Source: Lepas anatifera (taxonomy: Eukaryota; Arthropoda; Thecostraca; Lepadidae). Taken from it: 64,000 nucleotides of DNA. Every line of letters starts with the position of its first letter. Positions within the stretch are counted from its first letter, which is position 1. The position numbers were made by a program, and so were the translations under genes. The DNA is taken from positions 1 through 64,000 of the forward strand of contig JAOTON010002222.1 of NCBI GenBank assembly GCA_034440635.1, read 5' to 3'. Of the stretch, positions 11,860-23,441 are shown one piece after another. The notes under the pieces are model-generated. The model was not told the DNA's origin and did no database searches. It saw only the letters and a program-made list of their open reading frames with translations.

Positions 11860-12935
11860 GGGCAAATTCCAGCCTGGCAGTGACAAATAGCCAAAAAAAC
11901 ACAAACGCTGGTAAATATCTCATAACAGTTCATGACGACTGTATCAGTCACTTTTTGGCTGATGTCAATATTGAGGTCATTGAAACAGTGGGATTTTGAG
12001 TCGAGTTTTTCGGCTTTAGCGTCTGACAGAGTTGAGTTAAAATAATTTTGAGGCACTGTTCGCTTCCTCTCATCACGGCAAATCGAATGATGTATAGTAT
12101 GGCCATATCAAGCCAAAGCACAAACAATACCAGAAATCAGGTCAGGTCAAGGTCACTTTTTATATTTTTATTTTATTTTATTCATTTTATTTTTATTTTA
12201 TTAGGGCCACTCCCAACAGGCACACTTGCCCAATTCAGGGAGTATTGGCGTGCGTGTTTAAGGATCCTCTCCACCGGGTCAGATCGGAAACGGAAGGCGG
12301 TTTCCCGCCCTGGGGATTGAACCCACGTTCATCCATGCTATCCGATCCGTAGACTGGCAACGAAGCCACTACGCCACCCAGGCCCCCAAGCGTAGTCAAT
12401 ATGCGTAGCGTAGTCAATATGTAAATCAAACGAATCGCAAAAGCAATCCAAAAGCAAATATATTAAAATAAAAACGAATCATCACTTCATGTAAAGTTAT
12501 TGACCTAATTTTTAAAAATGCTTAAGTAGCCCAAATGACCTCGCAGAGGACACAGGTCATAAATTGCAGCATGAAACTGGAAAGGGCCCCAGGATACTAA
12601 GACTAGGGGAATATGAATGCATTCTCAGCAGCATCTAGGTCACTTGACCTAAGGTCATCGATATGAAAAATTCCGGAATATATGTTCTAGCACTCGGTGT
12701 ACCCATTACGTGGCACAAGTTTCAATCCGAAATATTCACCCATTAATTACTTATGCCACCTTAAACATTTTTGGAAGTGAGGTCACTTGACCTGCACTGG
12801 TGACCTGACCTGAGATGACCCAACCATAAAATTTATAAGAAAGTCGCGTAATTAATCAAAGATAATATGGGCCAAGTATCGCCGCGATTCGCGCCGGAAA
12901 ACCCCGGTGGGGTGTTTAAACACCCCCCCCACAAC
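11860..12935 (-). repeat. AGGTCA-rich repeat, copy C, with nested SINE
   Basis: A minus-strand copy. TCAGTCACTTTTTGGCTGA and CTGACAGAGTTGAGTTA mark one end. TGACCTGACCTGAGATGACC and a TGTTTAAACACCCCCC block mark the other. The centre has AGGTCAGGTCAAGGTCAC near 12139. A tRNA-derived SINE interrupts it at about 12163-12390. Confidence 0.65.
12163..12390 (-). mobile_element. tRNA-derived SINE
   Basis: Reading on the minus strand, a box A-like TGGCGTAGTGGCT is followed by a box B GGGTTCAATCCCC. Then comes a unique body, and an A-rich tail made of AATAAAAT-type repeats toward 12163. The flank shows AGCGTAGTCAATATG twice in a row near 12389-12421, which may be the target duplication or a local repeat. 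Confidence 0.65.
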
Positions 12936-12939
12936 AGTC

Positions 12940-14930
12940 GAGGGTTAGTATTCCCGATCAAAGGTCCTAGCAATGAGAACCCGACCGGGCAATGACCAAG
13001 AGTAAAGCATGAGTTAGCAGGAGGCCAAGTTCAGGCGTATCCCGGGGGGAGGAATTGGGGATTCCTGCCCCCTCCCATCGCTAAAGTCTCAGCGCTCCAT
13101 GAAATGGCCACGTAACCCCCTGAAAGGTCCATTATGAATTCATAGGTCGATTATCTTGAATGACCCTGACGACAAAATTTGGACCCGAAAAATACCATTG
13201 AAAACCGAAATCTCGGTTAGCATCCCCAAAATCTGAAGCCAAATATCTCCAGAAAAAAGAGGTTTTCAAGAAATAAGCCTGGCTTCCAGCTTGGTTCCAC
13301 AAAGACAGCGTGGCAGGTTGGTTTATGTGCGCTCATTGCGCGCAGTGCACGGTTCCTGTAGATCGCTCAGTGGTGGTAATGATACTTTAGAGTGGGTGGC
13401 GATACTTGTGAAATTCCATATATTTTGAGTGATGAAGAAGAACTAATGGCAGAAGGGATTGGAAAGAAAATAGTTAACTCATTTTATTTCACTTGGAGGC
13501 TGAGACCAGTCTTCAATGCTGCTTTATCTGACAATTACAATCATCCATTTCTTAGTATGCACCAGTATGATGGTTTTGTTAGTTCATTTGTGAGAATAAG
13601 TTATCTATTTATAGATGACTGGCTGCTTTTCAGATATACGTACCACATTATATTATTTGTGTCACCTATGTGGGAAATTATGGTTCCATATTTCAAAGAT
13701 ATCAAAGAATTGGTTTCATATTGATATGAGCTGCTGCTATTCTTTGTTGTAGTAATGGGAGATGCATAACTCAAACTGACATGCAACATGGGTTAGTGTG
13801 GGCAACATCGTTTTTTCTCTTCCATCCAGCAAAATGGAGTTTTCTGATCTGATAAAGCTGAAAATTGTTAGAAAGTAGCCAATGAGGTGAATAACATAGA
13901 CTTGGAAGTTTCAGTTTGTTTTGTCTCTCATCTTAGTTTCATTTGAAATGTGCATTTCCATTTTAATGAATTTTGCTTGATCCTGCTTGGCTCTGGTCCC
14001 GGCATGGTCCCGGCGTCTAGCCTCTGGTCCCGGCTTTAGTCCCGCCGGGACCAGATTGGGTCCCGGCGCCGGGACCGCGGGACCGAAAAGTCCCACCTCT
14101 AATAAAAAACCCAAAGACGCGTAGAACAGTTACGTGAAGTGACGTGGATTAAGCTTAAAGCACAAATTCTCTGGGCGATGGGAAATATCCGATGTTAAAG
14201 GAAACGCAGAACGCTAACGTTTGAAGAACGGATGGGTTCATTACAAATTATCTTTGCTGTCAGTGATAATTATATTGAATCGCGCTGTTTGCGATGTGAA
14301 TTAAAAGTTGATAAATTGTTTCAAAATAAATCGAAAGCATGAGATACATGCGAGACCGTGTTCATTGTTGAAGTGGAGGGAACAGTACAGGTGTATTTTT
14401 TTGGTTTACTTCGCCATAATATCCTTTTTTCAAACAGTATTTCTGAGGACGGGATTGATCGAATGCAGAGAATTGGATTAATATCTGCTTTTAAATTTTG
14501 GGGAGATTTACTTTCAGTGCTGCTCTTCATTCGTCCGTGTCTAGAAGAAAGCCTAATACGAAACAAAGCGCATCTTTTAACTTCAAAATCTAATCAGGGG
14601 TGGGTCAGTTGAGCACAGCATCAAGACGTATTCCATTATGCATGACCGAGGAGTCATTATATTCCTATAGGTATAATTGGAACACTGGGAATAATTTAAT
14701 CGCATGTTTATTCCCCATTTCCATTGATATTGAATAGGAAAATAAATGTATCATCTCAAGAAAGTCCTGTTGGAGTGAAAATGCCTGTCCGGAATAAGAA
14801 AAGCATATGGTGTAAAAATACCACCGAAAGATGCTCAAAATATTCTCCCAACATGCTACTTTGGGCGTAAAATTACGTCGAAAATGAGAGTCATTTAAAC
14901 CCTGATTACGGGTCTAGCGTCTTTTGAGCA
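12940..14930. other. Gene-free stretch
   Basis: There is a 110-codon open frame at 13392-13724 without family motifs, and a short GGTCCCGGC-rich cluster near 13990-14075. No exon chain or known domain could be supported. Confidence 0.4.
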
Positions 14931-15079
14931 TTGACTCTATGCACATGCGACTCCTAAGATGGGGTTCGTCTGGAGCACCGTGTCACAGGGCATCAATATT
15001 TCTCTCCGTGTACTATAAACTAAAAAAGTAATTCTTGAAAAAATTGGCTTTTGCCCGTCCTTAGATGGAGTCATTTTGA

Positions 15080-15290
15080 ACCAAAATCGAACACTATTTT
15101 TCGGAATAAACTTTTTTCTCAGTATACGTGAAGACGTGCGTGGCCTTGTCTTGGGTTTCCCCACTGGCTGGGGAAAGGCAAGACAAAGTATGCACGCTGT
15201 AGGTATTGCTCCCCGTCGCACAGCGTTCATATGTGTGAAATGCAAGACCCCCGTCCATGCGGAGTGCATGGGTCCCTACCACAACCAGTA
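15080..15290 (+). pseudogene. piggyBac-like C-terminal cysteine-rich remnant
   Basis: The end of this stretch encodes TAFICVKCKTPVHAECMGPYHN, shown as TAFICVKC + KTPVH + AECMGPYHN. This matches the T-x-F-x-C-x2-C...C-x4-Y-H pattern that closes piggyBac-family transposases. A CRYC pair lies just upstream in another frame, so there is at least one frameshift. No catalytic core is visible. It is a small decayed fragment. Confidence 0.4.
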
Positions 15291-16024
15291 GAGCACAAGC
15301 ATTTTCCACCATCAACGGTATGTACCAAAGTGGAGATTTTGATGCTCTAGGTCCTGTGCATGATGATGCCAGTATTAGCGGCAGAAGGTCGCTGAGGACT
15401 CGCTTCATGAAAAGTCGATTTGACTCGTGAATCTTTGTGTTCCGACAGTTTCGTGAGCGAGCATACACTTCTTGCCAAGTATTGTCCGTCTTGTTCAGAA
15501 TATAACACAAAATGCACTGGTAGCCTTTTTTATGTCATTGGTGCTTCCAACAATGCTATTTCCGAAAATGTGTTCGGGCATGCATATTCCTGCATGGAGA
15601 AAAGCCTGTATTCAATGAGGCCCAGTATGGTTGATCCTCCCTAGAATGGAAACCCTGGATGCACCGGTGTGTTACTCAAACACCTAAATAATGACTACGC
15701 TAATGCCCGTTGGCAACTCCAGTTGCCATAACCATTTCACCTACTTATAAACAATATTTTTTCATGAAATCACACATACATGGTCAGGAAGTCTCCATAA
15801 TAATAATGTATACATATTACATTCGAAATAAAAAAGAATGCTGGGCACTAATGGGTTAAGGTGAATCAATTATGTATTGTTATCGTGATTTATTTGTCAA
15901 TTTTTCGACTTTTAAAATTTTTGATTACTTTCACTTTCCCCTATACAACGGCGATATGCAATGCCTTCATGCTTATCACTTTCTTATCAATAATACTTTA
16001 TGGGTGAATAATACTTTATGGGAG

Positions 16025-16285
16025 CGAAGATTTCTTGCTCTACAGACCTAGTGTAAACACCTTTTTTCAGTGCTCGGCAGACCTAGTATAAGCTACCTCT
16101 CCAAGTTCATGATCGCTCTCGGGGGTGGGGGGGTGGGAGCGAAGATTTTTTCTCTACAGACCTAGTGTAAACTCCTTTTTCAAAAATTTTCCGGCGTTTG
16201 GGGGCCAAAAGATAGCTTGGTCGCCCCCCTCCAGCGCTTTGAGGGGGGCCATGGCTGGAATGGCCCTCCCTGCGTCGGCCAATGA
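16025..16285 (-). repeat. Inverted-repeat element related to 62981-63270
   Basis: Blocks TCTACAGACCTAGTGTAAAC, AAATTTTCCGGCGTTTGGGG and GGCCATGGCTGGAATG are shared in opposite orientation with the element at 62981-63270. The stretch GAAGATTT...CAGACCTAGTGTAAAC occurs twice (about 16026 and 16140). Non-coding. Confidence 0.5.
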
Positions 16286-16974
16286 TAACAGAGGCAATCA
16301 AAACGTCTTGCAGCGACGAGATGAGAACTCGCATAATCTTGCCTACGCTTAACTACCTAGAATAGGGGGTGGTTGTGTAAGATATACTGTTTCCAGGATT
16401 TGAGTTTTTTTACTGACCGATCTATTTCAGCTGACATCGATGTCTGCTCTTGTACTTGGTCCGTAGTCGACGACCACTATCATTCTGTCTGCATAATGCA
16501 AAATGTGCATCTGTGGGCTTGAGCGTGATGCACAGAGTTCAACGGGGATGTCTCGTGTCTTGGTGGTGTTGGAGGTAGCCGCTTACAATTTTAATATTAC
16601 CTGTCATAAGCTGCTTTTCACGACAGAGCTTGCGCATAAGCGAAATGTCTGGTTCATGGTCAATAACCACGCTGTCTGCATGGTACGATGCTCGCATGTA
16701 TGAGCACGGGTGTCATGCATGAAATGCCAGGTTGTTGAAAAGTGCCATTTTTAGTGGCACTGTCCCAAAACTGCAGTTTTGCGCCATGGTGCTGAGGTGA
16801 AATACAGATTAGAAAATATAGTCCGCGAGCATAAAATTAAAAGTTGCAATGTTGAGTCAGTTACAAGGAATGATAATCAAATATAAAAACATTTTGCATC
16901 GGAATTTTCCTGTTACCATATGATTAATGAGTTCATTTACACCAGGATTGTTTAATTGTCCCAAATTCTCCGCT

Positions 16975-17090
16975 TGAGGAGTGAGCAGAAAATTAAGAAA
17001 AAACACAAGCACACACACAGGAGTGAGTGCAAAATTCAGCTTGCCCGGGTGTCACTCTCCACCCAGTACCCTGGGATTTGGGACACGGCC
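16975..17090 (+). repeat. Dispersed repeat shared with about 27915-28020
   Basis: Blocks AAAATTCAGCTTGCCCGG, GTGTCACTCTCCACCC and CTGGGATTTGGGACAC recur near 27950-28015 with a few changes. It is a short low-copy repeat just upstream of the LINE insertion. Confidence 0.45.
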
Positions 17091-17254
17091 TTGTGGTGGT
17101 GGTGGGAAACATCCGGTTCACTAACTGGATATGACGTGCTGGAAATAACTATCTGTAGGGTGCACTCTCGCTGTGCCCGCTCCTAGTGATCCCAAGGAGC
17201 AGCTGTGCTCCGGTCCCTGCTGTGGGGGGTCAAGACGGAGTCTTCAGCCAGTTG

Positions 17255-17268
17255 AGAGCGTGGTCAAT
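17255..17268. repeat. Left 14-bp target-site duplication of the Tx1/L1-group LINE
   Basis: AGAGCGTGGTCAAT occurs here and again, identical, immediately after the A-rich tail at 23442-23455. This defines the integration and the 5' end of the LINE. Confidence 0.85.
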
Positions 17269-17695
17269 GAGGCCTAAAGGTGGAATGGCTGCGTGCGGTT
17301 GTCGCTGGAGAGCTCAGTGGTATTTTTGCGTTTTCTGATGGCACTCGTGTCTGATTGACTGTGATAAAGTGCAGTGTGAGATAAGAAGTGGTCTGGACGC
17401 TGTTTTACCCTTCTTTTTCGTAAGTGGTCGTCTCAATACTTTGTAAACGAGTGTGAACTGTATTGGTTTGGTGCGCCAGCTTTGTGGCCGTGTTTGCTCC
17501 TGTGGCGGTAGATACACCTTTTACCGGGGAATCTGCGACTGAGTCAGGCGACGCTAGCGCCATCTGTGAACAATTATCACAGCTGTGACACGGGACCCTG
17601 CGGTATCAGTGGCGCTGCTGACATTCATTCGGCCGTGTTTCGTTGCGGATTTCTACCGTGCTGGCGCTGCTTCAGCCAAACGTTACTTCATCGAA

Positions 17696-18643
17696 ATGCA
17701 CGGGAAGAAAAAGCCCAGTGGTCGTGGCTCTCAGCCACCAGCAGGACAGAAGTCAGCGAGTACTTCTTCCAGACAGCCCGACCGGAGCCGTTTCGAAACA
17801 GCGGGCGGCAGTGGCACACCCAGTTCCAGTGCCAAGACGAGACAACAAAAGTCTGTGCGAGAAATGATCTAACATCTCGACAAACCATCGCAGTCCGTCG
17901 CCCGAGCAGAGAGCCCGTCCAAGAAGCGACGCTTCACCACAGAGCGCACCAGTTCTGAGTCCTCTGAGTCTGACGATAACTCAGACACTGAAGGTCGCTC
18001 TTCGCAGCCGCTCACCGAGGCCTCTCTGCATACGGCACTTAAAGGGGTTGCTGATCGTCTGCAGAGCAGCATGACAGCTGAGTTTGCACAGCTGAGGGAA
18101 GACCTGAGCCGTCTGCATGGTCGCATTGAAGACCTGGAGCGGCACGTCTCTGCTCGTGATGACCTGATTGAAGAGCTCAAGCACAAACTCGGAGAAAGAG
18201 AAATGAGGATAGGCCAGCTGGAAGAGCAGGTGGACCACATTGACGCTGATCGGAGGCGGAAAGACCTGATCCTGTCAGGGACAGCTGTTCCACTCCCTCC
18301 ACAAGAAGCCTGGACAGAAGACGTGGCTGAAACAGCTGTCACTCTCCTTGGACGCTGCATGCCGGATGTGCCTGTTACTCGAAGTGACATAGAGGACGCA
18401 TTCCGCGTGGGCAAGAGAAAAGTGATCATGTGTCGGTTCAAAACTGCTGCAAAGAAGTTCGTTCGGGATAACCTGTACGAAGGTCGCTTCAACTCAAAGG
18501 CAGTGGTAAATACAACCATCTCAGACATTCCACAGAACCTCTATATAAACGAAAATCTGTCACCCTACCGGCAAGATATCTACCATGCACTTCTGAAGGA
18601 GAAAGCAGCAAAACGGCTGTACAGTCCTTTCCAAGAACTGTGA
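17696..18643 (+). pseudogene. LINE ORF1 (coiled coil plus RRM-like), one nonsense codon
   Basis: The frame opens at ATG 17696 (MHGKKKPSGRG), is basic and Ser-rich, and stops at TAA 17870. It is then open in the same frame to TGA 18641. A coiled coil (heptad-like, with SRLHGRIEDLERHV and KLGEREMRIGQLEEQV) precedes an RRM-like part with DIEDAFRVGKRKVIMCRF and NLSPYRQDIYHALLKEK. ORF1 proteins of this group form RNA-binding trimers that coat LINE RNA. The paralogue at 40.1-42.2 kb has a Glu codon-like position where this copy has TAA. After the TGA, about 23 further codons ending NMI are conserved in the +1 frame (see findings). Confidence 0.75.
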
Positions 18644-19236
18644 AGTCTACTGTAAAACTAAGCAGTACGGCCGTAAGATTCGCGTGTACAGCCTAAACAT
18701 GATCTAGGATATTCTTCGTGAATAGAAAGGCACATGGTGACAGAAGCGATATGTGCGCCTGTGCCTCTGCATGGGATTATCGCTTCTCGTTGAATGTCAC
18801 TGAGATAAAATATGACGTGTGTAGTGTTTTTTTGGCAATGTTCACTAAAATGATAGTGGATGGCTGTCTCCTCTTGTGTGAGTTTTGTTTTGTTTTGTAC
18901 ACTATGACTTTTTACTCGATACGATGTGACACTGTGAGTCAACATAATTCGTTATTCCTTGCTTATTGGTTGACACTCAGCATAAGGCGAGTTATTGTTT
19001 ATTTCCTCGGGAATGAGAACAAGTTGTTGTCTTGGTGAAGTGTATGTTGTCGCAGTTGACTCCTCTGTATTGCGCATATCTTATATTAATATTTTCCTAA
19101 GGTTAGCAGTGCTTTTTTTCGCCCAAACCGGCACCTGGTGCAACTACCATATTTCGGCTTTGATTAGCGGCTCAGCGCGTTAGGTCCAAGTCAAACATTA
19201 AGTTCCAAAAATATTACTCGTTTTTCGTATTAATTA

Positions 19237-22200
19237 ATGACTGAGTTCAAAACAATATCTGTTAACTGTAGAGGCCTTGGCACATTTAAGAAAAGAAAAG
19301 ATGTTTTCATGCACTTACGAAAGTATAACGCGGATGTCTTGTTCCTACAGGATGTGCATGTTGCACGAGGAAACGAAAACAAATTCAGAAACGCTTGGGG
19401 AAGGGGTGTCATTGTTTCACCCTTCACTAGTAACGCTCGTGGGGTAGCAATTTTATCTGGTAGAACTCAAACTATCGATTTTTTCGATCCTGATATTGAT
19501 CCTAACGGTAATTACATCATCTGCAAAGCTAAAATTATTGATCAAACTTACGTTCTTGTTTGCGTATATGGTCCAAATACCGGCAGTCCACAATTTTACT
19601 TAGATATGAGTGATAAAATTTTAGAGAAGACTGAAAACGTGTTACCCATTATTATGGCCGGAGATTTCAATTTAGTTTTTAGTCAAGAGTTGGATACCCG
19701 AAACTACTCGAGGGAAAACAATGTCAGATCCAGGCAAGAACTTTGTAACTTAATGGAACGCCATGATCTTATAGATGTATATAGGCAGCTTAACCCATGC
19801 ACCAAAAGGTTTACTTGGCGACGGCATGGGCCAGTTATAAAACAAGCTCGGCTTGATTTCTTTCTGCTGTCGAGAAACTCCTCGTCGAATGTAAAATATG
19901 TCGACATTAAACCAGGATATCGCACTGATCATTCACTTATAACCTTAGATCTTACCATTAGCAACCAAACTAGAGGAAATGGCTGGTACAAATTTAATGT
20001 ATCACTTCTAAAGGATATATCATATTCGCACAAAATGTTTACAGCCTTTGAGGAAGTAATTGATCAGTATGCGGCACCAGTTTATACGGCCGCCTACAAA
20101 CACAGAGCTGACAACGTAGAGGACTTATATTTCACGATTGACGATGGCCTATTATGGGAAACATTAATACTTAAACTAAGAACCGAGACCTTATCTTTTA
20201 GTATACACAAAGCTCGAGAAAGGAATAAGCTCGAAGGTGCACTGTGGAAAGACATTATTTCTTTAGAAAATAATCCTTCTGTTGCAGAAAGCAATGATAA
20301 CGTGAGCTTTCTAAACAGAATCAAGGCACAACACGAAGAGCTAAGACGAACAAAATTGTCAGGGTCTATTATAAGGTCTAGATGCCGGTGGTTCGAACAG
20401 GGTGAAAAACCAACAGCTTACTTTTGCAATCTTGAGAAGAGAAAATATGTTTCAAAAATAATTGCTTCGCTACATATTGGTGGTGTTACATTAAATAAGC
20501 AGGAAGATATAATGGATGCCTTTGTGTCTCATTTCAGAAAACTCTTCGGACAGGGTCGAGAGCCCAGCCTGAAAGAAATGTCCCAACATATCAAAAATGA
20601 AAATTTCACTCGATTGAATGAAAGTCAAGTCGATGATCTAAAACAGCCAGTGTCTGCAGAAGAGTTAGGAATGGCTTTAAAACAAATGCAAAACTCAAAA
20701 ACTCCTGGCTCAGATGGCTTTCCAGCAGAATTCTATAAATTTTTCTGGTTACGCTTCAAATCCTTTTTCCTACGCTTATTCCAAAATTCTAATAGCATCG
20801 GAAACTTACCCCTCACCTTACGTGAAGGATTGATATGTTTGATACCGAAGAAAGATAAACCTCAGAATTTAATTAAAGGATATCGGCCAATTACTCTCCT
20901 CAATGTTCCATATAAAATCATTTCTGGTGCGCTTGCCAATCGCATTAAAAACGTCCTTAGTACAATTTTAAAACCGGAGCAAACTGTTTTTCTTACTGGG
21001 CGCTTCATTGGTGATAATACTAGATTGATCTATGATCTGATACACGAACTTAACTATGCTAAGGAAAAAGGTTTGCTTCTTGCTATAGATTTTGAGAATG
21101 CTTTTGATTCGATGAGTTGGAAGTTTGTGGAAGCCTCTCTTAAAGCTCGTTGCTTTCCTAAAAACATTATAAACTGGTTCAAAATGCTTCACCGGGAGAC
21201 ATTTTCCCGCGTTACCTACAACGGTCATCTCTCACAGCCAATATATCTCCAACGATCTTGCAGGCAGGGTGACCCAGTCAGTTGTTATTTGTTTATTCTT
21301 GCTCTTGAACATCTTCTCGATAAAATAAGGTCCAACCAACACATTGGTGGGACTTGCATTCACCACAAAACCTACAAAATATCTGCATATGCGGATGACA
21401 TTGTCTGTCTCCTGGACGGCAATATAAATAGCGTAAGAGCTTTATTTCACGACCTGGGAGAGTATGCAAAGTTTTCCGGTCTTCGACCTAATATAAGTAA
21501 ATGTAAAGCAATGTGGATCGGTAAATGTCCTAACTCAATTAAAGTAAATGCTATCAAGGAATGGAACTTTGCTTTCGAATGGGTCTCATCTATGAAAATC
21601 CTGGGAATTGTGTTTGAAAATATTTTGAGTGGTCTGCTCACCTTAAATTACGTAAACATTGTAGAAAAAGTGGAAAAAACTATAAGTTCGTGGCGGCAAA
21701 GAAACTTGACAATTATAGGGAAGGTGACATTAATCAAAACTATAATTCTTCCACAGTTTACACACCTGTTCACCTCTCTTCCCAAACCCAATGAATTTAT
21801 TTTGAAGATCAATCGTATAATGTTTACTTTTCTATGGGGTGGAAAAACTGAGAAGATAAAACGTGTCACCACGACCCGAGATATAAGTCAGGGAGGGCTG
21901 CGTATGCCCGACTTAGACATTTATATACAATCACTAAAGTGTACTTGGGTCAAGAGACAGCTTCTCTCGGAACACCCCTGGGCTGCTCTTTTCTTGGATA
22001 GTGTGAGCAGAGACCGTACATTTTGGGAAAGAAACGAAAAGTCCCTGAAAATATTTTCAACACAAGTTTCCAATGAATTCTGGAAAGAAGTTGTAATATC
22101 TTGGTCAGGAGTTTCTCGTATCTTCCCGATAATTGAGGAAGATCATTTAAAATTAGGACTCTGGTACTCTAATGCTTCGACCAAATTTTCAACTTCGCGT

Positions 22201-22968
22201 ATTGAGTCCTGGTATAAAAAAGGCATTATCAGGGTAGACGACCTGCTTGATAGCAGTGGAAGACTTTTATCTTTTGATAATTTGCGAGAGCAGTATAGTA
22301 TTTCAGGAATCCGAATGGATTATTTAGCGCTAACTCACTCTTTAAAGAACGAAGTTAAACAAGAATTAAACAAGGGAGCTTTACCTAAGCCAGTCATTCA
22401 CCCATTGATCATGTTTTCCCTGTCGAAGGAAAGAGGCGCGAGTCATTGGTATTGGCTCCTTATTAACGCCAAAGAGCAAGCCGATAAATTATGGGAGCTT
22501 TATTGGAACCGTCACTCTCCAGGCATATGCTGGGAGGAAAGTTACCTTGCCGTTAATCAGTGCTGCAATTATTCTTACTACGCTGCGCTTCATTACAAGA
22601 TATTAACTAGAATTTGTTCAACAAACTTGTTGTTATATAGACATAAGATAGCAGAAAGTCCGCTATGTAATCGATGCGCAAACGACATAGAAACAGTAGA
22701 ACATAAATTTTTTCTTTGTCCTAGAATCAGAGCCTTTTGGAGATCACTCGAATCTTTACTTAGAACCTGGGGAGTAAACCAATGTTTCAATTTGACTTGT
22801 GTTATGTCTGGATCAACGAAGAATCCTCTCGTGGATCACGCAATTATTCTTGCTAAATCAATGATACAAAATTCTGAAACCCCACCAAGTATTTTCGACT
22901 TCAAATCTAGATTAATGTTGGACAGAGACACTGAGCGATGTGCCGCATACATCAGAGGAAATATGTAA
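19237..22968 (+). CDS. LINE ORF2: endonuclease, reverse transcriptase, zinc knuckle
   Basis: A 1243-aa open frame. The endonuclease (residues 1-240) shows SVNCRGLG, LFLQDVH (Asp where most LINEs have Glu), MAGDFNLV near residue 138, RLDFFLLS and RTDHSLI near 229. The reverse transcriptase has GSDGFPAEFYK, GYRPITLLN, AIDFENAFDS, RQGDP near 675 and the catalytic YADD at about 716. A CCHC motif (CNRC...H...C) lies near 1142-1160. The order and motifs are those of Tx1/L1-group elements. It nicks the target and copies the LINE RNA at the nick. No stop or frameshift is seen, so this copy could encode active enzyme. The ATG chosen is the first in frame and directly precedes the endonuclease. Confidence 0.93.
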   Translation: MTEFKTISVNCRGLGTFKKRKDVFMHLRKYNADVLFLQDVHVARGNENKFRNAWGRGVIVSPFTSNARGVAILSGRTQTIDFFDPDIDPNGNYIICKAKIIDQTYVLVCVYGPNTGSPQFYLDMSDKILEKTENVLPIIMAGDFNLVFSQELDTRNYSRENNVRSRQELCNLMERHDLIDVYRQLNPCTKRFTWRRHGPVIKQARLDFFLLSRNSSSNVKYVDIKPGYRTDHSLITLDLTISNQTRGNGWYKFNVSLLKDISYSHKMFTAFEEVIDQYAAPVYTAAYKHRADNVEDLYFTIDDGLLWETLILKLRTETLSFSIHKARERNKLEGALWKDIISLENNPSVAESNDNVSFLNRIKAQHEELRRTKLSGSIIRSRCRWFEQGEKPTAYFCNLEKRKYVSKIIASLHIGGVTLNKQEDIMDAFVSHFRKLFGQGREPSLKEMSQHIKNENFTRLNESQVDDLKQPVSAEELGMALKQMQNSKTPGSDGFPAEFYKFFWLRFKSFFLRLFQNSNSIGNLPLTLREGLICLIPKKDKPQNLIKGYRPITLLNVPYKIISGALANRIKNVLSTILKPEQTVFLTGRFIGDNTRLIYDLIHELNYAKEKGLLLAIDFENAFDSMSWKFVEASLKARCFPKNIINWFKMLHRETFSRVTYNGHLSQPIYLQRSCRQGDPVSCYLFILALEHLLDKIRSNQHIGGTCIHHKTYKISAYADDIVCLLDGNINSVRALFHDLGEYAKFSGLRPNISKCKAMWIGKCPNSIKVNAIKEWNFAFEWVSSMKILGIVFENILSGLLTLNYVNIVEKVEKTISSWRQRNLTIIGKVTLIKTIILPQFTHLFTSLPKPNEFILKINRIMFTFLWGGKTEKIKRVTTTRDISQGGLRMPDLDIYIQSLKCTWVKRQLLSEHPWAALFLDSVSRDRTFWERNEKSLKIFSTQVSNEFWKEVVISWSGVSRIFPIIEEDHLKLGLWYSNASTKFSTSRIESWYKKGIIRVDDLLDSSGRLLSFDNLREQYSISGIRMDYLALTHSLKNEVKQELNKGALPKPVIHPLIMFSLSKERGASHWYWLLINAKEQADKLWELYWNRHSPGICWEESYLAVNQCCNYSYYAALHYKILTRICSTNLLLYRHKIAESPLCNRCANDIETVEHKFFLCPRIRAFWRSLESLLRTWGVNQCFNLTCVMSGSTKNPLVDHAIILAKSMIQNSETPPSIFDFKSRLMLDRDTERCAAYIRGNM

Positions 22969-23422
22969 CAATTTAACAAGAAATGGGACTCTGTAAGGAT
23001 CTGAAGGCCATCAAAAATTGAAAGTGTTTTACTTTGAGTGTTTCAAAATTCACTGTGCCCAGAATATCTGTGTTTTGTGGAAGTCACTAGAAATATTGTT
23101 ATTTTATTTGTTATTCCTAGGGAGACACGGCTTGTCCGTTATGACGTATTATGTTGACACGTCATGTCCCTTTCAGATGCCGAATACCTGTTATTTTAGG
23201 TGGCATAGCGAAGATAGATCCTTGTGACTCGCTTGCGCCATTGTCATTTTAGGCTGCTAATTTCGATATAATAGGAGGGATTATAGAGAGAAAGAAGCAT
23301 TACTAAGCTCATACACGACCAAATACCGGTTACTTTGTGCGTTTTTCTGTATTCACCTGCCGGCCAGACTATTTGGAAATGTTACTCAATCGTGTGCGTA
23401 CAATATGATCTGCTATGCTTCA

Positions 23423-23428
23423 AATAAA
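23423..23428 (+). promoter_or_regulatory. LINE polyadenylation signal
   Basis: AATAAA lies 13 bases before the terminal A run of the LINE, where a polyadenylation signal is expected. Confidence 0.6.
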
Positions 23429-23441
23429 ATTCTTAAAAAAA

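Larger units (their letters stand above)
17269..23441 (+). mobile_element. Full-length Tx1/L1-group LINE
   Basis: A 6.17-kb non-LTR retrotransposon bounded by a perfect 14-bp target duplication. Order: GC-richer 5' UTR, ORF1 (17696-18643), a 590-bp spacer, ORF2 (19237-22968) and a 3' UTR with AATAAA (23423) and a short A tail. ORF2 is fully open. ORF1 carries a TAA at 17870 and an unusual frame shift at its 3' end. The perfect duplication and intact ORF2 point to a recent insertion. It would move by target-primed reverse transcription. Confidence 0.9.

Noticed and set aside
13392..13724. 110-codon frame as a gene
   Set aside because: No family motif, no splice partners, and composition like the surrounding AT-rich DNA.
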